Below, piece by piece: positions 1 to 10,829 of a stretch of DNA of 64,000 nt. The translations under genes and the position numbers were made by a program. Positions within the stretch are counted from its first letter, which is position 1. Each line of letters opens with the position of its first letter. The DNA is taken from contig OZ024843.1 of assembly GCA_964017145.1 (NCBI GenBank), forward strand, positions 3,428,443-3,492,442, read 5' to 3'. The notes beneath the pieces are model-generated. The model searched no databases and had not been told where the DNA came from. It saw only the letters and a list, made by a program, of their open reading frames with translations. Source of the DNA: Agrocybe praecox (taxonomy: Eukaryota; Basidiomycota; Agaricomycetes; Agaricales; Agrocybaceae).

Positions 1-360
1 ACCGCGATACAGTTGTGCCAAGGAGCGTGCGCCAAACCATTGTCTCATTGCCCAATAGATGATAAGCTCTGGTGCTATAATGGCCCAGAACATAAGTTCG
101 AGGCGACGCATTGCGCGCATGAACTTTGATTCTCCTCTTGCTGATATGTTTGGATGGACCGATACCCAAGAACACGCAAAGATTGTAATCACGCAACTCC
201 ATACTATATTCCATACCGAGCGTTGATCGGCACAGATACTCGGATCGTTTTCTGTTCTAGACGACGGCAAGAGGATGGCGCGAGCCTCGAGAGACGGGGG
301 TGAAAAGGCAAAGCTTGTATGGGAGTGCAGAATGTAGGTAAGGATCCCAACGATCAACAT
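1..360 (-). CDS. Fungal multi-pass membrane protein, N-terminal part (runs off left edge)
   Basis: The first ATG is at 360, and an in-frame stop lies upstream. The 120 visible residues begin with a hydrophobic segment that looks like a signal peptide (MLIVGILTYILHS), then a variable linker, then a conserved block: a WSC..TIFAC.WVSVHPN segment followed by RRLELMFWAIIAPELIIYW and GAR. The same block occurs in the complete gene at 40168-41598, so the two are paralogues. I know this family only as an abundant, uncharacterised membrane-protein family of mushroom-forming fungi; no function is established. No intron is needed in the visible part. In the paralogue, exon 1 ends just after this region, so the first exon boundary probably lies just outside the window. 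Family membership is well supported; function is unknown. Confidence 0.72.
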   Translation of the reverse strand, partial: MLIVGILTYILHSHTSFAFSPPSLEARAILLPSSRTENDPSICADQRSVWNIVWSCVITIFACSWVSVHPNISARGESKFMRAMRRLELMFWAIIAPELIIYWAMRQWFGARSLAQLYRG

Positions 361-1349
361 AGTCAACTTGGCGGACGATTTCTCCAATAAGGCTTTATTA
401 GTATAATTCACAGTACAGCATAAGATAATGCACTGTTGACATGTATCATGTATGCCGCAAGTTATGTTCAAGATGCTGTGTTTCGTGCTATGTAAATATA
501 TTTCCCCAGGTAGTCAACCTCAATTATTTCGCACCAGAAATCCATTGAAATAATCCATTGGGGCCTGCAGAGAGTTTAATTTTCAGCGCTTCCGCCAATT
601 TGTACGTTGAACGGGGGCACGACGCTATATGTACACCGTAGTACGGGTAGTACCCAAAGGTATCAGGTATGGTGACCAGTGTCGTACCCGATACTACCTG
701 TTGTTACTTGGTTTGGATCAAATACCTATTCCCACGACTGTCCATGTACCATCAGCGCGTGTGAATAATCGGATACGCGGCATCTTATCCCGGTACCCGG
801 TACTACCCAAAATACCGCGTACGTACCTCGCACAACACTGCACCGTACACATAGACTGGTATCTATCAACTTCTTGCTAAGCGCAGCAATTCCCAGCTTT
901 TTTTTTTTGTACACGTCTTTGTTCTATGATGACATTTAAATCACAGTTGTGACTTTCTGCCAAAGTATGTCAATATTTGACAAATGATTCATTGGCAAAA
1001 AAAAAAAAGCTGTGTACATGAAGCGCCCAGTAAGCCTTCTGAAATGATACCCCGGGCTCGCGCTCCCGATAAGCTGAAGAGCAAGAGAGAATCCAAAGGC
1101 TCACCAAAAGAGACCAAGCTCATCGTTATTGTCAGAAGACACTACTTGTGCACTACGGTGAACTCAGTATCGAAGTGAGAAATGACATCTAGATTTACCT
1201 AGTGAACTACAGTGAACTAGGTATGAGAGCATAAGTAGATATATATATGTAGGCAATGAATGAAAACTTATCTCAGTGTCGAAGTGAGAAATGACATCTG
1301 AGGTAATGAGAAAGAGAAAGGGTGGTTTATATGGAAAGATGTAACTTAC
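361..1349. other. Intergenic, no gene seen
   Basis: No convincing coding region. 629-880 is rich in GGTACC/TACCCG-like words and gives short open frames on both strands, which is expected by chance. A 24-bp direct repeat (one mismatch, ending GAGAAATGACATCT) occurs at about 1167-1190 and 1276-1299. The start side presumably holds the promoter of the minus-strand gene beginning at 360. Confidence 0.6.
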
Positions 1350-1884
1350 GGGCCTGTCTGGATCCCCAGTTCCGATCAGGCTGTAGGCTTCAGCTTCAGC
1401 TTCGGCAGCCAAGCAATTTGATGGGAATCGTCACACACTGATGGTGCTCTAGTCACACTGCGGAGGCATACTCCGCGACCATCCGAGCGTCGCTGAGCGT
1501 CGTCAAAGGAGCCTGCTCACTGCTCCCCGGCCAATCCCGCCTTTTATGTCGGTTGCTTCCATAGTAGTAATAATATGGATTCTTTTGAAAAAATTTGATA
1601 TTAGCAAATTTTAAGCTTATTTTTATAATAATATACAGAAGCGCTTTGTTAGAAAATTGTTTTCGTGGATTTGTGCGAGTTCGTCGTTCAAGACGATGAG
1701 CAGGCAATGAGCGATCAAATGATTAGGTGACATGTGGGTGACATTGGCGCGACTGATCGCATCATTATTCTTTAAACTCCGAAAGAGGCCTGCCGGGGCC
1801 AAAGTCTGATCCAGCTTCGGAGAAGCTTCGGGGCTTGCATTTTGGCAGACACGCTTCGTCGGAGCTGGGGATCCAGACAGGCCC
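1350..1884. mobile_element. Candidate MITE / non-autonomous DNA transposon with 25-bp TIRs
   Basis: A segment of about 535 bp is bounded by near-perfect inverted repeats of 25 bp. The outer end reads GGGCCTGTCTGGATCCCC on both sides, with one mismatch over the 25 bp. The interior is AT-rich around 1560-1640 and encodes no transposase, which fits a miniature element. Flanking octamers TAACTTAC and TAAACCAC are similar but not identical, so a target-site duplication is only suggestive; 8 bp would fit hAT elements. The terminal motif resembles those of plant and fungal hAT or PIF/Harbinger MITEs. The superfamily is an inference. Confidence 0.6.
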
Positions 1885-2862
1885 TAAACCACGTGAAGAT
1901 TGATCAAGCCCTGACATAAGACAACGGTCAACAGTAATCATCTGTAATCTCGATATCTTTTCCGTTTTCATCCTTATTCTTCTCGATCTTGAAGCAAGCA
2001 AGATAGATACAACTGTGAGCCAGGGCTGAACCAACCACAACCAGAAAGGTTAGTTATCCATCGCGGGCGCTTATATATAAAAAATACCTATAGTGGAACT
2101 TCCGATGTATTTTCGGACGCATAACCTTCAAAGAAGAAACGAAAACTTGGACCTCGGAGTCGATCGCCTGGAGCTACAAAGAAACGCACCTCTGACTAAA
2201 ATCATACGCTAATCACCTGTTAGGGCCCCGGAAATGTATGATACCCCGAACATAGCGTAAAAGTGCTCATACATGAGCCGCGGGTTAGACCGTGCACTTA
2301 TCGATTATCCATTTCCATGAAATTATTCATACCCCGTTCATATTGCCCTGACTCTATGATATTCATCAATAATCACTCGCCCTGGGTTTTTCATCCCTTA
2401 CGTTTTCCATACCCATCATCATCCATCATCCGCCTCTTATTCATGGCTAGCATTCATTATCCGTTCCTGGTCTTGGATTATGATTATCCATCCCCGTACG
2501 GAAACTTCTTTTCAGAGAATAAAACGACAGTAAAAGACACACGAGCAGGATTCGGCGGATAAGATCAAACTGGACTAAACGTAATCCTGACTTTCCAAGG
2601 GATTGAACAGCGAAGTGGGTGAAGAAACTCTCAAGCTCGGGGCGTATGTAGCCCGCATCAGAGGAAAGGGAAGCTGGACAAGGTATTTCGGCATAATCCG
2701 AATTCTGGAACTGCATAATTATACATTTATCACGTGATGCATATATATCGTACGACCGTCCAAGTGGAATTCTAAAAATGTTTGACGAGTTGAACGTTGT
2801 TCTGACCTTCACCATCATCGCCTCATCTTCCGCTTCTGTGTCGACGCGTCGTTTAAGTCACA
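1885..2862. other. Intergenic upstream of ERG2
   Basis: No gene seen. 2260-2500 is dominated by loosely repeated TATCCAT/CATACCC words on the + strand, which open a 99-codon frame of skewed composition. I consider that frame fortuitous. The last 150 bp before the ERG2 ATG presumably act as its promoter and 5' UTR; no clear TATA box was identified. Confidence 0.5.
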
Positions 2863-3684
2863 ATGGCGTCAGACAAGAAAGCAGCTAAGCCAACTGCACA
2901 ACTGTCTTCAAATTGTCTCTTCTTGTGGGTAAAGCGAGTGGGAATACTCGCTATTTTTCTTGCCACATTCGCATGGTTGGATACCATAAAGGTGAGCGCG
3001 TTACCCTTGTTTAAGCCTTCCCTTTTGCTAACATATCTTTAAGGATCGCTGGTATGTCTTTGAGCCAGGCTTTTTGCACGAGCTTGCCCAGTCTGCAATC
3101 GCGTCTTCGCCAAATGACACGGCCGGGATGATCAACCACATCGTAACGAACCTTACGGAAACATACCCCAACAACAAGATCAATATCAACACCAAGGAGG
3201 AATGGGTCTTCAACAACGCTGGAGGCGCGATGGGAGCCATGTATATCATCCACGCCAGCATCACGGAGTACCTCATCATCTTCGGTACGCCCCTCGGCAC
3301 AGAAGGTCACACTGGAATTCACACTGCCGATGACTACTTCCACATCCTCGTCGGTGAGCAATGGGCGTTCAAGCCCGGTCAGCTGGAGATGGAGAGATAT
3401 ACCCCCGGAATGGTCCACCTCATGCCCCGTGGTGTCGCGAAGCAATACAAAATGCACGAAGGATGCTGGGCGCTTGAATATGCCAGAGGTATGTACTCGA
3501 ATTCGTAATTGACATGCAATTCGTGATATTTAACGCGCTCGTATCTGTAGGATGGATTCCTCTCATGTTACCTTTCGGTTTCGCTGATACCATGACTTCT
3601 ACTCTCGACGTCCCTACCTTTTACAACACTGTCCGTATCACGGGCAGGGAAATCATTAAAAATCTTCTTATTGGAAAAATTTAG
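2863..3684 (+). CDS. ERG2: C-8 sterol isomerase (ergosterol biosynthesis)
   Basis: The model has three exons, 2863-2991, 3044-3488 and 3551-3684, giving 235 residues. Erg2 moves the sterol double bond from C8 to C7 in the ER membrane and belongs to the ERG2/sigma-1-receptor family. An N-terminal hydrophobic segment (about residues 25-42) is followed by conserved motifs: [41 protein letters not shown] and the C-terminal [15 protein letters not shown] block. Length is normal for the family (yeast about 222). Intron 1 has a textbook GCTAAC branch point. The start is the first ATG and lies in CACAATGGCG, a good fungal context. It is a sterol-pathway enzyme, but no other pathway gene lies beside it. 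Confidence 0.96.
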
Positions 3685-4022
3685 ATGAATATTTACACGC
3701 CATATGACTACTTATAATGATATTATAATGATTTTACTCTTGCATTCGTTTGACTTGTCTTGCCATGATTCGGCATTGTGCGTCCTGATGGGATTTCCGA
3801 AAGAGGATATTATTTCCATATACAGCAATTACTTCTTTATATGCCCTACTACATGAAACATATTCTATTCAAGAAAATAGATAAATTTGTGTAATAGAGT
3901 ATTGAATGAGTTGCAGAAGTCTAGGTGGTCACCGGTACGAAGGTGGTGGCAAGTTGAAAGACAATGTCCGAAAATCACGTGACCAATTAAAGATGCACCT
4001 TTGACACAACCTTGATACATTC

Positions 4023-4460
4023 CGAACAACTCAACTCAAAGAGAGCACATTGTTGGGAGCCATCCACCACAGGCTTGAATGAAGTTGGGGTGCCCCAGCC
4101 TCCAGCACCACTAGCAAGAGGAGGTATTTGTTGTCCAAATAACCCTTAATATAATACTATAACTACTTATGTTTTGTATTTTGAACAGTTATTTCTCTGC
4201 AAAATAGCTATCAGATTTGCCATATTTAGTATGTCCGACCTTTTGGGGGTTCTCATGATTGGTAAGCCTGATGGTTATTTGTCTAGAAAATAGGTATTCA
4301 AAATATATTATATAATACATATTTTTGACATATTTCTCAAGTTCTATTTTGACAGGAAAGAGCTAGGTAAACTGGACAGCTGCCTAGTGGCTGTACCAGA
4401 CAGTGAAGCAAAGAGATAGGTAGGAGCAAGAAAATGCAAGGGATCTCAGGTGGGCAATAA
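4023..4460. repeat. Diverged interspersed repeat, copy 1
   Basis: 4023-4095 matches 5840-5909 in the same orientation (shared words CTCAA, GAGAGCACAT, TTGGGAGCCATC, GGGGTGCC). 4365-4415 matches 5912-5957 (GGTAAACTGG, CAGCTGCC, AGTGGCTGTACCA). Copy 1 carries about 270 extra bases between these two blocks. This is probably an old transposon family. No coding capacity remains. Confidence 0.55.
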
Positions 4461-5303
4461 ATTTAGAAAAGAGTTTCAAGGATCAGTATAAAATGCTATA
4501 TTCAAAATATTGGGGGCTCTATTGTAAATCTAAGGAATAGACTTAAGAAGGATGATGATCCTCACATTTTATTGTGGAATAATATAAGCCACAATAATGA
4601 TATACTTCTATTTTCTTCTTCATTTTTCTTCTCTAAGTGTAAGCCATTAGGTTTAAGTACTATATAAACTATTACTTACTATTAATAAGCTTAAACAATA
4701 TACAAACAATATACAAGTCAAAAACAAATTCTGGTTGGATTTTATTTGCTAGACTGATAATCAGGCCCTATACTTAAATTATTTGGCATGGCTTTGCATA
4801 TATGACAGACTTTAATACATAATAGTTATTTATATATGTATATATTTTTGTATTTCAATTTCTCATTTATTTGCCTTACCTGCCTCTTATTATTTCAATA
4901 ATTCTAATATATATATATTAGAGACAAACAGACTATAATTAAATAGACCAGGAAACACACACTTATGCAACACTTATATTGAGTCTGACTCCTTCAGCTT
5001 TTACTCATTTTGGATGCTTTTAGACTTGTTTTGATTGTAAACCAAGAACAATAATATAAGAGCCAAAGTGACATGTTTTGTCCAATTTATATGATGCTAC
5101 AATATATAAGTTAGTTACCAAGTCTTTCTTGCTCAAAGCCTTGCAGTCCTGAAATCTTAATTTGAATCCTGATATATCCATAGTACCTGTAAATTATTGA
5201 TATAAATCTTTGGGTTTCTTTGGAATTATAAAATTGCTATCATATTTGCTGCAGGGCTTATGCTTATATTTTTTAGATATGTACCCAACATAAGTGTTTA
5301 GAA

Positions 5304-6157
5304 AATGACAGGGTTAACCCTAGCGTACATCAAGCCATACCCCTACCTTTACCCTTGAATGAGTTTACCTGTGACCTGCAGGGTTTTCTGACAGTGTAAA
5401 AATCAAAATGGGCACAAGAATTTCCAAAATGAGTGGAAATTGAAGGAATTACATTCAATATACTAAAGTGAGTGTAAGTCCCTCAGTTTTCACTCTTTTT
5501 GGATGTTTTTGGGCTTGTTTGAAAGCTCATGGGTATGGAAATGTTACACACACACACCTTATAGTGGGGATTCAACAGCCTTGTTAGTAGTTTTTACTTG
5601 TACAACATACTTAATAAAGATAATTAATTAATTAATTTAATTTAATTAAATCTTTTTTAAATAAGATGTGTTTGTCAGTCAGATATGTTTGGAGAGGAAA
5701 GATTTATATGTATATTTTATTAAATATGTAAAACCCATAAATCCATGTGACAGAATAAATAGAGAGTTGTGGAAGTCTGGGCAGTGGTGTACTGAGAAAG
5801 CGCATCTGAAGAATCACATGAGTGATCAAAGACGTGTCCCAAACAACTTGACTCAAAGGAGAGCACATTTTTGGGAGCCATCTGCCAAGACTTGAATGTT
5901 TGGGGTGCCTCAGGTAAACTGGTGCAGCTGCCCAGTGGCTGTACCAAACACTGAAGAGGACTTGAGGTGGGTGGGAGCAAAATAAGGTCCTGAAAGTAGT
6001 GAATGCCATGGGTTTTCGAACCTGCATGGGTCGTGGGTAAAGGTAGGTGTGGGTATGGGTACGCATTCCCATACCTGTGAGCTTTAAAATGAGCCCAAAT
6101 GTCCCAGGGTAAGGGTATGGGTATGACTTGATGTACCCTAGGGTTACCCCTGTCATT
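5304..6157. mobile_element. TIR-bounded element (~854 bp, non-autonomous)
   Basis: The ends are inverted repeats of about 47 bp with about five mismatches. Each reads AATGACAGGG, then TAACCCTAG, GTACATCAAG and CATACCC moving inwards. There is no transposase frame inside. The second copy of the interspersed repeat (5840-5957) lies within it, next to a short TA-rich stretch (5620-5650). No clear direct target-site duplication is visible, so the exact outer boundary could be at 5304 or 5309. The superfamily is not recognised. Confidence 0.55.
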
Positions 6158-7266
6158 CACTACCTGAAAGTTGTAAGAGAGTGAGCGGGAACTTTTTTCA
6201 CACTCGAGGAGCAGGAAGAAGCAACAAAATGAAAAAAATCTCAAAGTCAGGTATATACTGGTATATTGAAAGTATCAAGAGCATTAATGATGGCCCGAGT
6301 TGGGCCCAAGAAGAGAGCCAGAAAGGACAATGATCTTCCTTCTTTGATCTTCCTTCCTGACCATCTTATCCTGAGATAAGAGGCCCTTCAGTCCCCTTAT
6401 CGTGGAACAAGAACTCATACATGCTATGCCTTGAGGCTTGCAATGGCTCACATTCACTGCAAGTTTTATTTGGATTTATTTGGATTTATTTGGCTGCATC
6501 CGGATCATCCCTGATTGGCTGTTATTGTTTATTTTCAAAGGAGCAGCCCACCAACACCACACTTTCTCACGATGTGACTTTTTCAACAAGTCACACTTTC
6601 AACCATTCTCTCTTTTCTTTCTTTCAACCACTTTGCTTCTTCTTCATCTTTACTGTTGCAAACTCTCATTAAACACATTTTACAGCATTTTATTGCAAAG
6701 TAAGTTGTTTCTTCCTCCTTTGAACTTATGTATGAGCTGCAATGTGTTTGTTTGACATTTCATTTTGCAATTGCCACTTAAAATCAACCAACAGTTTCTC
6801 TGCAATGCAACCTTTTTCTTCCTTCGTTATGAATCATTGTCGCAGTTACTTTCATCATAGACTCGTGTCGTGATCAATAACCTGGGCTGTTGTTGATTAT
6901 TGTGGCACTGAGCAATTTTGTCTAATCTTTTTTATGTTCTATTTTTCCAAAAAATTTATGTAAAAAAAAGCACCAGAAACAATTTGAGTGAATCTGTTTT
7001 TCCTATTAAATTCCTGTTTTTTATTATTGTTTTTTATGCATTATTTTGCACTTGAAACAAAACTAACTTACTCTTTTACTTTCCTAGGTAAGGAAGAGTG
7101 ATACAGAAATCAACAAAACCTTGAAACTCAAGCATTACTGCTGATACAAGCCACAACTTGTAAGTACAAAGGAAGAAAAAGAATTAAAATTGTTCAATTT
7201 TGAATTTCAAGTAGAGCTTGAACAGGGCATATCTTCACTTTTATGCAGTCTATTGCATTATACCCA

Positions 7267-9997
7267 ATGTGTAAGTTTTTTATTTACAATTTTTCGGAAT
7301 CTATTGGAATTTGGCACTTAACCCACGGCAATAGCTCCAGGACTGTCCCGCATCGACGCACCAGCGCCGACATGGACTGTCCTTCCCGATTTAGACTCGA
7401 CTTCCAAAATAGGACTGTCCGATGATGAGCCCCGCGAGGATGATGAGCTTGCTTTCGACAGCCACGATGAAGCTCAAAGCAATACCAAAAGGCCAAGGGA
7501 GGCCTCTCAGAACTCTGATATGAGGGGTTCTACCAAAAAGATACGTTTATCTGGGCCTCGTCGCGTCACGGACGAGTCAGAGGGACCTTCTCGGCGGATT
7601 TTGGACACTGCTGGCGTCAATGAACTGGAAGCAGCGTTGAATAGAAGTTTCTTGGCGGCTAAATCCTCCATTAAACCAGTGAATCGGATTCAGGCTCGGT
7701 CTGTATCTGACATTGCGCCATCCGCCTCCAACAAAGCAAGACCGGATGTTCAAACGCAGCCTCGGTTCAATTCGCTTGTACCGCCACCGGTTCCCAAATC
7801 TAGCAACCAATCCGCTTCGACTTTCAACCTAAGTCATTCAATCGGAACCTCAGGTCAAAGTTCTAATACTTTCACGATTAAAGTACCGCCATTTCGTAAA
7901 AGCAACCGAACACAGCGTGCCACCAATGCTAGTACAGGAGAACTGTCTTTACCGGCAAAGTATCAAGCTACTATTGACGAGCTGGAAACCTGGACTGAAG
8001 CCGATGTCGAACCTACGACTTTTACCGGGAAGCCACGGTATTCTAAAGACTTTCTTCGTGCCAATCTGGGAGAGGCACATCGATCGAACCTTCGATATCT
8101 ACTGAGCACCGACAAAGTCCCTGCTATGGAATTGAACAGGAATAGGGATGCTGGAAGGGATCATGTTCTGGCCGATCCTGAAATTCCACGGTCGGTTCGT
8201 TGTCGACAACTTATAGAGAGTATATTCGGAGAATCTGTATCTGTGAGTCATTTATCTCAATCTTTTCTTTGCAACACTCTCACAAAGGTTCAGGAAACAA
8301 CAAGTCGCGAAAAAACCCCAAGCAGCTTTAGTCGTGCTTCCTCTATGATAAAAGATACCCTGGAGCACTACCCTGAAAAGGTGCAAGCGACCGAGAACCA
8401 TGACCATGACGATCATGCGTCTGTTTTCGGTCCCGATTCAAGTTCAAGAGCCATATCCCCGTTGCAGGAGGAAGACCACCCTCGGCTTGCAGAACCTTCC
8501 TTATCTATGTCTCCGTCGCTTGGTGTAAGTCTGACATGGTTTTCGGAACAGCCTTCAATTTCAGAGCCTTCTGAACCACAATCTCGTGATGAACATACGC
8601 TAGAGGAGCTCTTGGACGAATTACCTATACCAAAGGACCATCTCCATCCATCCCTCGATCAAGAATCAACAGATGGCTCGTCTTATCCAGACCCTACAAC
8701 CAGTCAAATCGAAGACCATATTTCTTCTACTGAAATTGATTTTGATGATAACAAAGATTCCCGCGACTCAGTGGAACCTCTGGACATAATCGAAATCGTA
8801 AGCCCTATGGTCTACGAGCTTCAATCTGAATCATCTACCTTCACTTCCTCTGGGCTTACCCTACCTATTCCTACCCCAATTCCCGACCAAAATTACTTTG
8901 ATTTCGCTGAGAAAGATATCCCACAAACAACATCAGCTATAAATCATGTTGAAGTAATGGAAGAAGATCCTAGCCCGGTACCAACTTCTGATCCCAAAAA
9001 ATCCCTCACTTCCTCTCTCGATGATATGCAATCGGAAAACTCGTCCATTACTTTCAGCTTTGTAAAAGAGTTGATTGAGTCCCATGATTTAGACACCGAG
9101 GACGACGTTGCGGCAGCTATCGAAGTACAGGCCACAACCTCTGGCAACGTCGCGGACTTTTCAGCTCCAAATGGATTACCCACCGTCAATCACGATCCTT
9201 TCCCCCATTTCACCCTGCTCCCCAATATGCTGGATGTTAGTAAATCTAAACTTCCTCCACCAGTACCCCAATTCGAGTCTCATATGATTCGAAATCACGG
9301 TTCATTCGAGCCATTTCATCTTGATTTTCTTCCGGCTCCTATTCCTACCATCTTCGACGCTAGACATTTGAGATCTAGGGTAGATGTACGGTCCCAAGAT
9401 CGGGTTGAAAGCGAGTTGAAAGCGTTCGTTGAATCAGAAAGCGTTATAGTCCGACTTGAAGATGGTGTCGAAATGCGCTGTATGGAAGAAATTGAAGATG
9501 CTGACGACGACGAAGAGGTGGACGAACTGCAGAACGATGACGAGCCAGACTTCTTGCCTCTTTCCAGCCCGTCAAAGTCGGTGTCTTTCCGGACTCGGAC
9601 TTCACCAAGAAAAAAGCCCGACGACAGCAAACCCCAACCCATTGAGGTGCCTACTGGATTCGCTAAACAAGTGGAGCGGTGGAGTACGGCGTTGCATTCC
9701 TTGCTCAAAGGCAAGAAGAAATTTCAAGAGCAGGTATGTTTGTTGTTATTCTTCCGCGTGGCGCCCGCTTATCATGTATTCTCTTGTTCTTGCCAGGACA
9801 TGTTGCACTTGAAAGGTATCCTAGATTCAATTTACGCCAACCGTGAACACATACTATCTACATCCCCACTTGCAGATACAGTATTGACAATTGCTGGCCT
9901 TCCCATCGACGATATTCCCTTTCGAGACGCAGCTGCCTTGCGAGTTGCAGCACGGAAATCCGTGCGCGCTTGGGGGTTGAAGAAAACCAATGTATGA
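7267..9997 (+). CDS. Large intrinsically disordered protein, unknown function
   Basis: The proposed exons are 7267-7270, 7335-8242, 8294-9733 and 9797-9997 (about 850 residues). Exon 1 contributes only ATG plus one base. Its GTAAGT donor and the AATAG acceptor restore the exact frame, adding an N-terminus that starts MSPGLSRIDAPAP. The 51-nt intron at 8243-8293 is optional because the frame stays open through it. The chain is rich in S, P, D and E. Acidic stretches lie near the N-terminus (DDEPREDDELAF) and around residue 630-660 (ADDDEEVDEL). A short folded region is predicted only at the end, about 100 residues, helical and leucine-rich (LHSLLKGKKKFQEQ, then DMLHLKGILDSIY, ending in RVAARKSVRAWGLKK). 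That tail faintly resembles TFIIS N-terminal/LW-type helical bundles, but I would not assign it. Confidence 0.75.
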
Positions 9998-10829
9998 TAA
10001 AAGCTACTGTACTAAATACGTTAATACTATACCTAATAATTTGTAATGATGGATCTTTGTATACGGTTCTACTCTAGATACCCTAGCCATATACCCTTAC
10101 TCTATATCCCCATAATAGCAATCACCTGGCCTCAGGCGGTCCCTTACTTCCAAGATCCAACAAAAAGCGCTAGACAGAAGTGCTTGTTCTGCCCACGTTC
10201 CGGATCGTCGCATGACGTCATTCTGTTGTACGGCAGTAACCCCCTTGGCAAACAGCACGTCCAGCTAGTAAAACATTTCTTCAAGTTGTTCTACAGCAAT
10301 TGCTTTCTTCGGTCATAGACATTCACGGCTGGCGTGGCTTACTACTAATGGTGTGACTTGATAGACACTGGGAGACACATCGCTATCAAAACTATTTGTT
10401 GAACGAATCCCTAGAACTTGTTCATCAGGAGTTTATTAATTATAGGCAGGATGTTCGCTCCGACAACGTTGGATACGCAAAGCAAATCATGGGCACTGAG
10501 TACTGAATCATGGTGCTATGATCCTGCTACCTCCGTTTTCTCACTCTCCTATGTACCAGTGTCCATGCACGTGCGGTTCTGAAATACCCTGAAACACACG
10601 TTTGACGCATTGGTTCAATTTCGACGGGCAGACTGGATGCGAAAGCTCGGACAAATCACTAGCTGTGTGCAGAAGGAGCTGCTAACTTGCTACTAACACA
10701 AATGAGGGAATGTTTATGAACACGTGATGACAGATTGTTGTTTATGTTTGATAATTGGGAAACCTCCTTTTTGAATTACTGTCTATTACTTACAAAAGCA
10801 GCAGAACGGATGAATAACTAGAAATCTGC
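9998..10829. other. Intergenic, 3' UTR plus promoter, no gene seen
   Basis: AT-rich sequence just after the stop at 9997 (AATACTATACCTAATAATT) is a likely poly(A) region. The 90-codon frame at 10046-10318 has no recognisable features. The remainder is presumably the upstream region of the cyclin gene. Confidence 0.5.

Larger units (their letters stand above)
3685..7266. other. Repeat-rich intergenic region, AT-rich
   Basis: 3.6 kb without a supported gene. It holds diverged repeat copies (4023-4460 against 5840-5957; about 4980-5035 against 5463-5520) and a TIR-bounded element (5304-6157). The base composition is clearly more AT-rich than in neighbouring genes. 6290-7260 has T-rich runs and an open frame at 6421-6672 with no recognisable protein features; part of it may be the 5' UTR of the gene starting at 7267. 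Confidence 0.6.

Noticed and set aside
629..880. 83-codon open frame and its antisense partner at 726-914
   Set aside because: Built from GGTACC/TACCC-rich sequence with no protein-like features; overlapping frames on both strands indicate chance.
8520..8552. GTAAGT...GAACAG pair inside the large disordered protein
   Set aside because: Would be a 27-nt intron, too short for splicing, and the frame is open through it.
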